NCBI GenBank assembly: GCA_946628865.1
Contig: CAMOXE010000140.1
Span: 1 to 5,033 of the forward strand
Source: an uncultured Clostridia bacterium
GTDB lineage: Bacteria; Bacillota; Clostridia; Christensenellales; Borkfalkiaceae
Direction of reading: 5' to 3'
Length of the DNA: 5,033 nt
Of this stretch, positions 1 through 4,667 are shown in pieces. The translations under genes and the position numbers were made by a program. The notes under the pieces are model-generated. The model was given only the letters and a program-made list of their open reading frames with translations. It made no database searches and had not been told where the DNA came from. Numbering within the stretch: the first letter of the stretch is position 1; the number at the start of each line of letters is the position of its first letter.

Positions 1-1088
1 CTGCCTTGTCTGTATACTACCACTTTCCTCGGCGAAAGGCCCTTTTCCGATAGTTCGTCTACGTCCACCGAGCCGTGCTCCGCGGCAAAGACGCCCATGC
101 TTATTCGATTTAAAAACTCTTGTTTTCTGTTTTTTACCGCGTTATACGAGCGCTGAAGGGGAATTAGCCTTTCGATTATGGAAGTTCCGAAAAACTTACC
201 CGCCGTCGATATGGATTTTTGCATCACGAACGGGAAATCGCGCGTCCCGTCCTCGCCGTTTGCAAACGGCAGTTCGCCGATATAGAGCAGTTCGCCGTTT
301 GCCACCGCTATAACTCTGCCGAACGGCAGTTTTGCGGACGGACGCTCGAAACGCTCTATCACTATAACCCGATCGTGCGCGACGGTCTCCGTGGCGGACT
401 TGTCGCCGGAGAGTGAAAAGACGCCTACGTCCTCTCCTTTAAGACGGACGTTATAGCGCGCTTCCACGTCGTCGACGTGCATTGCCCTTGCGCGTATTAC
501 GCTCTTGCACTCTTCGAGAGTTTCCGCCGCTAAACAGTCCGGAAATATCTCGAAAGGCGATACTACCGTAATGCCGACGTCGCCGTCTTTGACGTCCTTG
601 CCGTCGTAAGTCCCCACGAAATTGCCTTTATTTCCGTCCCAGCCTATTTCGTAAAACGCCGTGCCGCAAACTTCGCTCCACAGCGTGGCTTTTCGTATGG
701 TGGCGGACAGGTCTATTCTCGAGCAGGTCGAATTCAGTATAGCGGTCGTCAATTTCGCGGTCTTTAAATCGCTGTCGTCCGAACCTGCGGCTTTTACGCT
801 CATGATCGGGCGCATACGCGTCAGTCGCGCTATTCTCGTCTCGATTACCGGCGCAATGTGGTTGTAGACGTTTCTGTTTTGCCAGAAATAGTACTTTTCG
901 TCCTCTTCTATCTCGCCGACAGCGGATATTTCGCAGTATTGGTTTCCGTTTAAGAAGTTGACGTTCAGTTCCCATTGCCGTTCGGTGTTTCTGCGTTCTT
1001 CGCGGCGGGTCTCGTAGTCTGTTACGACGTCTTTTACGAGGTCCTCGTAGAACTCGGTTTCTTCGTTAATCAACTTATTGCCCTCCAT
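1..1088 (-). CDS. Phage portal protein, P22-like type (3' part cut by window edge)
   Basis: The reading frame is open from an ATG at 1088 to the left edge, giving 362 codons of an incomplete protein. Portal proteins form the dodecameric ring at the unique capsid vertex through which terminase pumps DNA. The translation has an acidic, charged N-terminus (1-40), then NRNVYNHIAPVIETRIARL near residues 71-89, followed by RMRP. Next come WSEVCGTAFYEIGWD at 137-151, VSPFEIFPD at 176-184 and a polar helix LQRSYNAVKNRKQEFLNR at about 321-338. This order (wing/clip entry, G-x-A-x-x-E-x-G-W, then the Q-R-x-x-N helix) is typical of P22-type portals in phages of Bacillota. The start is set by AAGGAG at 1103-1098, and the stop of the preceding 57-aa gene touches it directly (TAA|ATG). 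It is the fourth gene of the leftward packaging operon. The assignment rests on motif recognition and position next to terL; the fold call is fairly secure, the subfamily less so. Confidence 0.85.
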   Translation of the reverse strand, partial: MEGNKLINEETEFYEDLVKDVVTDYETRREERRNTERQWELNVNFLNGNQYCEISAVGEIEEDEKYYFWQNRNVYNHIAPVIETRIARLTRMRPIMSVKAAGSDDSDLKTAKLTTAILNSTCSRIDLSATIRKATLWSEVCGTAFYEIGWDGNKGNFVGTYDGKDVKDGDVGITVVSPFEIFPDCLAAETLEECKSVIRARAMHVDDVEARYNVRLKGEDVGVFSLSGDKSATETVAHDRVIVIERFERPSAKLPFGRVIAVANGELLYIGELPFANGEDGTRDFPFVMQKSISTAGKFFGTSIIERLIPLQRSYNAVKNRKQEFLNRISMGVFAAEHGSVDVDELSEKGLSPRKVVVYRQG

Positions 1089-1262
1089 TTACTTTTTCTC
1101 CTTGTTAAAAGCGTTGAGTGCCGAGGTGAGTTTTTTGAGACATTTTCCGCAAAGGTGCAAGTCGGTTTCCACGCCGAATAAACTTATCGCGACGTTTGAT
1201 TTTTCACTGCAGCCTTTGGCGTCGCACACGCCGAAGTAGTCATCGTTTACTACCGTTTTCAT
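1089..1262 (-). CDS. Small zinc-ribbon-like phage protein (57 aa)
   Basis: A short reading frame of 57 codons lies between the 98-aa gene and the portal gene. It starts at ATG 1262 behind GGAGG (1276-1272, 9-nt spacing) and stops immediately before the portal ATG. The protein contains C13-x4-C18 and C38-x2-C41 (CDAKGC and CGKC), with H36 two residues before the third cysteine. That is the pattern expected for a four-cysteine zinc ribbon with two knuckles flanking a predicted beta hairpin (NVAISLFGVETDLHL). The C-terminus is a short basic helix ending in KEKK. Its start overlaps the end of the upstream gene by 23 nt, which suggests translational coupling. Small Cys4 proteins of this sort recur near terminase and portal genes in phages of Gram-positive bacteria, but their role is not established. 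DNA or protein contact during packaging is only a guess. The conserved cysteine spacing and clean SD make it very likely to be a real gene. Confidence 0.75.
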   Translation of the reverse strand: MKTVVNDDYFGVCDAKGCSEKSNVAISLFGVETDLHLCGKCLKKLTSALNAFNKEKK

Positions 1263-1536
1263 TTTTCATATCCTCCAGAATTTTATAAATTTTTATCTTT
1301 TCCGCCTCGAGTTCGTCGTCGGAAAGCGAACTTAAATCCGCGCTTTCTCTCATATCGAGCAGCAGTTTAGCCGCCGTGACGTCGGGCGGAAAATTTTTTG
1401 TGGTTACCTTTCTCTTGCATAGTCGTTCTTCGCCCTCTTCGCTCGCGGCGAATTCCTCGACTATTTCCTTCGCGTCGTAGCCGACCGCGCGCTTTATAAG
1501 GGCGAGTTCTATCTCTTTTTTAGTCTTTTCTTCCAC
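1240..1536 (-). CDS. 98-aa phage protein, possible small-terminase-like fragment
   Basis: The start is a GTG at 1536 that directly follows the terL stop (TAA|GTG). AGGAGG (1548-1543) lies within the last terL codons, 6 nt from the GTG, a textbook coupled start. The protein is highly charged: an N-terminal helix leads into ALIKRAVGYDAKEIVEE (about 12-28), then an acidic stretch, then KRKVTTKNFPPDVTAAKLLLDM (about 41-62, with PPDVTAA as core) and a C-terminal Glu/Lys helix. The ordered features 'KRAxGY...EE...K-K-VT...PPDxTAxxxxL' resemble, from memory, the C-terminal segment of many small terminase subunits (the region ending PPDTTAQIFWLKNR). The usual N-terminal helix-turn-helix is missing, and the gene sits after rather than before terL. 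I infer a packaging accessory or reduced TerS; a plain hypothetical head-cluster protein is the alternative. Its last 23 nt overlap the next gene. Confidence 0.8.
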   Translation of the reverse strand: MEEKTKKEIELALIKRAVGYDAKEIVEEFAASEEGEERLCKRKVTTKNFPPDVTAAKLLLDMRESADLSSLSDDELEAEKIKIYKILEDMKNENGSKR

Positions 1537-2967
1537 TTAAAGCCTCCTTATGTTTCGACTTCTGCGGAGTTTTCGTATCAGCCTTTCTTTGTCTTTGGTA
1601 ATCGCCGATTTGATTTCGTCCGGGCGCTCGCCGCGAGGTCTCGTCATCAAAAAATATCTCAGTTCGTCGAGGGCGTGGTCATCCGTTTTTTTCGGAATAT
1701 CTCCTGACGACCACCTGTAATTTTTCAGTTCGCGGATAAGGTTTTCGCAACTCCTGAAAATAAAGAGTCTTTTGCCTTTAAGGTATTCTTTAACTCTTGC
1801 TATGCCCGCAAAGAGGTCTTTATCCACTTTCGGATTTGCCAAAATGCCGTAATCCGAAAACAGTTCGGTAACGCTTTTGCTTGCGGCGAGCGTCTTTTGA
1901 TTCGCCGCGGAATCTATAAGCGCGTTGATCCTGCCTTTAGCGTCTTTTTTCCAACCGAGTTTATCCGAAATTTTCTTGATTTCTTCGGCGTGATAGCCGA
2001 CGTCTTTCCCCGCCAAGAAATGCTCGGCGACGACGTAGACGTTGTCGTCGTAGTCCACGCAGTACCAATGGCACGAAAGCGGATTGTTAAGTCCCGGGTC
2101 GATAGACAGCGTCGCCTGCCAGTCCGCGGGGACGGGAAAAGCGTCGATGACGTGCGTGTTTTCGTCGAATTCGGGGTAGACGGGACCGTAAAGACTTTTA
2201 AACTGTCCGTATCTTCTCGAAACCAACTCGTCCTCGCTCATAGACGAAGTCAAAGCCTCGATTTCTTCCTTTGACAAAAACGGATTGTCCGCCCACTCGA
2301 CGAATTCGCACCAGACGTCTTTCGACTGTTTTTTATTGAGGTATATTTCGTCGTAGATAAAAGTCAGACCTTTAAGCGGAGTCATCGTGCCGAAAATATC
2401 CCCGCGCTTGTCGAAAACGCGCATTTTGCATTCGCGGTAGACGTCCTCGGGCGGCTCTTCGTCAAACCAGACGAAGTCGAGCGAACTGCCTTGGAATTTT
2501 TCTCTGCCCTGGTCGCAACTCTTAAAGCCTATTACCGAATATCCGCCGAAAACGTTCTTTATCTTGATTTGGTCTACTACGCCGCTTTCGGGGTCGTCTT
2601 TCCGTCCCGAACTCATCACTATATCCGCTATCCACTCTTTGGGCAGATAGTGCAGTATTTTTTTCTGCGCCACGTCCCGCTGAACTTCGCGTGAGAGCGA
2701 TACCACCCAGCCGAAAACGTCCTTTCTGTTTTTGCGGTAGGGGTGTATGCCTCTGGCGAGATATATGCTTTCCACCGCGCCGCACTCGGTTTTGCCGCTG
2801 CGGTTGCCGCCGAAAACCCAGCGGTTGCGCTTTTTGCATTTATGAAAGGCAATCTGCTTTAAATGCACTTTGTCTCCGGCGTTGTACTTGGCAAGATTGC
2901 TGTTTTTCCGCCTTTCAAACTCTTTTTCTATGCGGTTTAATCGTTCTATCGCTTCGTTTAAGTCCAT
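1537..2967 (-). CDS. terL: Phage terminase large subunit (ATPase-nuclease)
   Basis: This is the packaging motor of a tailed phage. It cuts concatemeric DNA and drives it through the portal using ATP. From the ATG at 2967 the protein has 476 residues, normal for the family. Walker A is GGNRSGKT at 53-60, and Walker B is LDFVWFDEE at 163-171 with D169 and E170/E171. The coupling motif is GTMTP at 193-197. The RNase-H-like nuclease domain follows, with acidic residues at D290 (SIDPG), D352 (ALIDSA) and D429/D430/D434 (DDHALDELRY). The C-terminus is a basic tail rich in Arg/Lys. All catalytic residues are present, so the enzyme should be active. The start is ambiguous: AAGGAG at 2987-2982 is 14 nt from the ATG at 2967 but 5 nt from a TTG at 2976, and a TTG at 2997 has no SD. 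I chose the ATG because MDLNEAI is a natural N-terminus. It heads the leftward operon as seen; no small terminase gene precedes it. Confidence 0.95.
   Translation of the reverse strand: MDLNEAIERLNRIEKEFERRKNSNLAKYNAGDKVHLKQIAFHKCKKRNRWVFGGNRSGKTECGAVESIYLARGIHPYRKNRKDVFGWVVSLSREVQRDVAQKKILHYLPKEWIADIVMSSGRKDDPESGVVDQIKIKNVFGGYSVIGFKSCDQGREKFQGSSLDFVWFDEEPPEDVYRECKMRVFDKRGDIFGTMTPLKGLTFIYDEIYLNKKQSKDVWCEFVEWADNPFLSKEEIEALTSSMSEDELVSRRYGQFKSLYGPVYPEFDENTHVIDAFPVPADWQATLSIDPGLNNPLSCHWYCVDYDDNVYVVAEHFLAGKDVGYHAEEIKKISDKLGWKKDAKGRINALIDSAANQKTLAASKSVTELFSDYGILANPKVDKDLFAGIARVKEYLKGKRLFIFRSCENLIRELKNYRWSSGDIPKKTDDHALDELRYFLMTRPRGERPDEIKSAITKDKERLIRKLRRSRNIRRL
1543..1548 (-). promoter_or_regulatory. 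RBS inside terL end that sets a GTG start
   Basis: AGGAGG forms the codons for the two arginines before the last leucine of TerL. It lies 6 nt upstream of the GTG at 1536. No ATG with a ribosome binding site is available, so the GTG start of the 98-aa gene is well supported. Confidence 0.75.
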
Positions 2968-2981
2968 TATCGACAAACACT

Positions 2982-2987
2982 CTCCTT
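2982..2987 (-). promoter_or_regulatory. RBS of terL, start-deciding but ambiguous
   Basis: AAGGAG lies upstream of terL. Its spacing to the TTG at 2976 (5 nt) is nearer the usual range than its spacing to the ATG at 2967 (14 nt). The true N-terminus may therefore be three residues longer than listed. The SD rules out the TTG at 2997, which lies upstream of it. Confidence 0.55.
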
Positions 2988-3026
2988 TTTCTTTCAAAAA
3001 AGACTTTTAAGCCCGTCTTGAATATT

Positions 3027-3032
3027 TATAAT
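3027..3032 (+). promoter_or_regulatory. Consensus -10 box giving a likely leaderless mRNA
   Basis: A perfect TATAAT ends 6 nt before the ATG at 3039, so transcription should start at or within a base or two of the A of that ATG. No Shine-Dalgarno sequence occurs between 3000 and 3038. The -35 region is weak (TTTTAA at 3005-3010 with a 16-nt spacer is the best candidate). The sequence fits a leaderless transcript for the secreted SH3-like protein. Confidence 0.55.
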
Positions 3033-3038
3033 GTAATT

Positions 3039-3779
3039 ATGAAATTTTACCGCCGTTTCTTTTGCGTTTTAATATTGATTGTGTTTACCGCGTTTCCGTT
3101 TGGCTTTTCGGCTTTTGCGGACGCGTCGGAGTATTCGCGCGTTCTTTCGGAGGACGTCGTGCTTTATATGGATTCGGACCTCACGCGCCCGTGGTTTACT
3201 CTTCCGTACAGTTATTACGTTAAAGTTTTGTCCGTCGGAGTGCGCTCTGTAAAAGTCGAATACAAAGGCGGCAGCGCCGCGCACCCGTCGGTCAAGGGGT
3301 ATATTCCGATAGAAAATCTTTCGTATGCGGCTGAGCCTGCCGCTCCGTATCCCGTGGTAACGTTCGAGATAGGCGCGAGTTGTTTATTATACAGAGATAC
3401 TAATTTCACCTATTTCGAGACCGTTGCCGAAAACAGCGCGGTTGATTTTTACGGCGTATACACCGGTAAAAACGGCAGAGAATATATATTCGGTTTCGTG
3501 TCGGCTGCGTCGGGGGATAACTATATGGGCTTTATCGAGAAGTCCGCGATAAAGAATTTCGTCGTTCCGCGACTTATAGTCGAAGAGGAAAAACCCGAAG
3601 AAGTTTCGGAAACGGTCGAAAGCAAAGAAAGTTCCCCAAAGACGGTAAACGGCGACGGATTGCAGATAGTGATAGTCGTAGGCATTTCGGTCGTCGCGAT
3701 AAGTATAGTTTATCTTTTGTTTCGCCCCTCGCCGAAGCGAGCGGGGGAAGAGGCTATCTCCGACGACGTCAAATATTAA
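3039..3779 (+). CDS. Secreted, membrane-anchored protein with two SH3-like repeats
   Basis: The product has 246 residues from the ATG at 3039. This start was chosen because it opens a classical signal peptide: basic MKFYRR, a hydrophobic core at 7-22, and a likely cleavage site after AFA (27) or ADA (29). Two repeats of beta-rich sequence follow, at about 31-95 and 98-176. Each opens with 'x-V-L-Y/L-L-Y-x-D-x-x-x' (VVLYMDSDLT and CLLYRDTNFT) and closes with 'GYIPIENL' or 'GFIEKSAI', as in bacterial SH3-like folds. An acidic linker (181-206) leads to a transmembrane helix at 208-228 and a short charged tail. The inferred topology is an extracytoplasmic domain tethered by a C-terminal helix. 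It is the only plus-strand gene between two minus-strand genes, with its own promoter, and its 3' end overlaps the neighbour by 11 bp. It could be prophage cargo that alters the cell surface, or an ordinary host wall/membrane protein at the prophage edge. I do not recognise a named family. Confidence 0.85.
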   Translation: MKFYRRFFCVLILIVFTAFPFGFSAFADASEYSRVLSEDVVLYMDSDLTRPWFTLPYSYYVKVLSVGVRSVKVEYKGGSAAHPSVKGYIPIENLSYAAEPAAPYPVVTFEIGASCLLYRDTNFTYFETVAENSAVDFYGVYTGKNGREYIFGFVSAASGDNYMGFIEKSAIKNFVVPRLIVEEEKPEEVSETVESKESSPKTVNGDGLQIVIVVGISVVAISIVYLLFRPSPKRAGEEAISDDVKY

Positions 3780-4269
3780 ACGTCACGCCTTTCGCTCTGT
3801 AGCAAGACGACGGCAAAGATCGCGCTATAGCCTGCTTTTTGGAAAATTCGGCGTACTTGTCCGATAAAAATGCGAACTTTAAAAACCGAGTCTTAAACAC
3901 CTCTTCGGTAAAGCCGAGTTTTTTAAGTTCGTCGGAAAATTTTACTATCGCGGCGAGTTGTCGGCGGAAGTATTTGCGAGTGTTTTTTATCTCGTCGATC
4001 TCCGCATTTTTTTTGCCGAAAAATTTATAAAGCAGATATTGTTTCGATATATCCGAAAGCCGTTTGAACGCTTCCTTTACCGTTTGGCAAAGATATATAA
4101 GGTCGTCCTTTCGCTCGGTCATGGCGAGCAATTTATTTGCGATCTCCTCGCACGGTACAAGCGACAAATGACTCTTTACCGCGGTTTTTAAAAACAATTC
4201 GTCCATTTCGTCTATCACGTTTTTGCAGGTCTTGTAACTTGCGATAACGCATTTTTCAAAAGCGTACAT
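3769..4269 (-). CDS. 166-aa helical protein, possible sigma-region-4/ArpU-like regulator
   Basis: The start is ATG 4269 behind GGAGG (4279-4275, 5-nt spacing); an in-frame TTG at 4281 overlaps the SD and is unlikely. The product is predicted almost wholly alpha-helical. Residues 1-70 form an amphipathic helical region (ERKDDLIYL at 52-60). A segment at 71-109 reads as RLSDISKQYLLYKFFG, then a short linker, then RKYFRRQLAAIV. The order 'L-S-x-x-x-x-x-L-x-Y-K-F-F ... Y-F-R-R-Q' recalls sigma-70 region 4 or ArpU/RinA-type phage late regulators, in which a helix-turn-helix ends the protein. A basic C-terminal extension follows (110-166). It is transcribed towards terL but is separated from it by the opposite-strand SH3-like gene, and a LexA box lies upstream. 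A late-gene activator is therefore an inference. A host protein of unknown function is the main alternative. Confidence 0.7.
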   Translation of the reverse strand: MYAFEKCVIASYKTCKNVIDEMDELFLKTAVKSHLSLVPCEEIANKLLAMTERKDDLIYLCQTVKEAFKRLSDISKQYLLYKFFGKKNAEIDEIKNTRKYFRRQLAAIVKFSDELKKLGFTEEVFKTRFLKFAFLSDKYAEFSKKQAIARSLPSSCYRAKGVTFNI

Positions 4270-4296
4270 TTCTACCTCCAACGTCGTTTTTTTCTC

Positions 4297-4310
4297 CGAA
4301 CACGCATATA
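4297..4310. promoter_or_regulatory. Degenerate LexA-like site over the leftward promoter
   Basis: CGAACACGC matches the first nine positions of the Bacillota SOS consensus CGAACRNRYGTTYG, while the second half is poor (11 of 14 positions overall). It covers the predicted start site and part of the -10 box of the 166-aa gene, where a repressor would block transcription. It would probably be weak alone. Confidence 0.35.
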
Positions 4311-4336
4311 TTACACCCTGATTTCCATCGTGAAAA
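4308..4336 (-). promoter_or_regulatory. Predicted sigma-A promoter of the 166-aa gene
   Basis: On the minus strand, TTTTCA (4336-4331) and TAATAT (4313-4308) are separated by 17 nt, with a TG dinucleotide just before the -10. Transcription would start near 4301, leaving a 5' UTR of about 31 nt that carries the GGAGG ribosome binding site. The -35 matches 4 of 6 consensus positions and the -10 matches 5 of 6. Confidence 0.5.
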
Positions 4337-4379
4337 TGATATATGACGCTTTCAAAAGAAAAAAATTAAATAAAAAATA

Positions 4380-4393
4380 CGAACAAATGTTCG
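4380..4393. promoter_or_regulatory. Perfect LexA (SOS) box
   Basis: The 14-mer CGAACAAATGTTCG matches every position of the Gram-positive LexA consensus CGAACRNRYGTTYG. It is an exact inverted repeat with 6-bp arms around AA. It lies 111 bp upstream of the 166-aa gene start and 275 bp upstream of ppdK. The leftward gene is the more sensible target, although the box is about 80 bp from its predicted transcription start. LexA binding here would place the leftward transcript under DNA-damage control. Confidence 0.65.
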
Positions 4394-4413
4394 GAAATAT
4401 GATACGAAATTTA

Positions 4414-4435
4414 TTATGACATATGCTTGTCATAA
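4414..4435. repeat. Perfect inverted repeat with 8-bp arms (operator-like)
   Basis: The arms TTATGACA and TGTCATAA are exact reverse complements around the 6-bp spacer TATGCT. Size and spacing fit a binding site for a dimeric helix-turn-helix regulator with recognition helices about one turn and a half apart. It does not match the LexA, CIRCE, Rex, cre or Fur/Zur consensus as I know them. It is not followed by a T-run, so it is not a terminator. Confidence 0.6.
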
Positions 4436-4572
4436 AACAAAAATAAAATGGTAAAAACAGGAATTTCACGAAATTGACGTTATAAAAGACGCATCGAAGG
4501 GAGTTAAAAAGAACGTTTTACGGGGTTTTAAGGGAAAAGGATAAAAAAATGGGAATATGAGGGCTTTTTTGC

Positions 4573-4601
4573 TTGAAAAAAAGTTAAAAATGTAATAAAA
4601 T
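4573..4601 (+). promoter_or_regulatory. Sigma-A promoter of ppdK
   Basis: TTGAAA (4573-4578) and TAAAAT (4596-4601) are separated by exactly 17 nt. A TATAAT at 4601-4606 overlaps it but lacks a -35 at proper spacing. Transcription should start near 4608, giving a 5' UTR of about 60 nt. The near-consensus elements suggest strong expression. Confidence 0.65.
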
Positions 4602-4631
4602 ATAATTTAGATAAAATTTAAGTCAATATAT

Positions 4632-4648
4632 TTATCGAAAAACGATAA
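4632..4648 (+). other. Small hairpin in the ppdK 5' UTR
   Basis: TTATCG and CGATAA form a perfect 6-bp stem closed by five adenines. The structure ends 3 nt before the AGGAGG ribosome binding site (4652-4657). It could stabilise the mRNA end or keep the SD free. It is too small to be a riboswitch and is not followed by a T-run. Confidence 0.45.
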
Positions 4649-4667
4649 TTTAGGAGGAGTTTTTTCA

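Larger units (their letters stand above)
4270..4667. other. Divergent AT-rich intergenic region with several operators
   Basis: This 398-bp stretch between the 166-aa gene and ppdK has no credible coding frame on either strand. It holds the promoter of the leftward gene (4308-4336), a perfect LexA box (4380-4393), a degenerate LexA site (4297-4310), an 8-bp-arm inverted repeat (4414-4435), a 6-bp-arm repeat AATTTC-AC-GAAATT (4462-4475), the ppdK promoter (4573-4601) and a 5'-UTR hairpin (4632-4648). The part at 4476-4560 shows nothing I can assign. Confidence 0.7.

Noticed and set aside
628..975. Minus-strand open frame of 115 codons inside the portal gene
   Set aside because: It is an out-of-frame shadow with Arg-rich, low-complexity composition and lies within well-supported portal coding sequence.
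1897..2274. Plus-strand open frame of 125 codons antisense to terL
   Set aside because: It has no Shine-Dalgarno sequence and no recognisable domain, and it is fully inside the nuclease-domain coding region of terL.
2691..3038. In-frame plus-strand extension of the SH3-like gene upstream of 3039
   Set aside because: It is antisense to terL, would put 116 Cys/Arg-rich residues ahead of a clear signal peptide, and has no ribosome binding site.
3725..3745. GC-rich hairpin (CTCGC-CGAA-GCGAG with extra C-G pairs) as a terminator for either convergent gene
   Set aside because: The stem is real, but there is no T-run after it on either strand and it lies inside the coding sequence of the SH3-like protein tail. 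It is more likely chance codon content (RPSPKRAG).
3800..3840. Possible terminator of the plus-strand gene around GCTATAGC followed by a short T-run at about 3835
   Set aside because: The self-complementary core is only 4 bp per arm, and the T-run is interrupted and not adjacent to a stable stem. It also codes for the end of the 166-aa protein.
4474..4502. TTGACG at 4474-4479 as the -35 of another promoter toward ppdK
   Set aside because: No acceptable -10 lies 16-18 nt downstream (the sequence there is G-rich, GAAGGG). The TTGAAA/TAAAAT pair further on is much better.
4564..4583. CTTTTTT / AAAAAAG inverted repeat as an intrinsic terminator
   Set aside because: The stem is almost entirely A-T and overlaps the ppdK -35 element, so it would be unstable and makes no sense as a terminator here.
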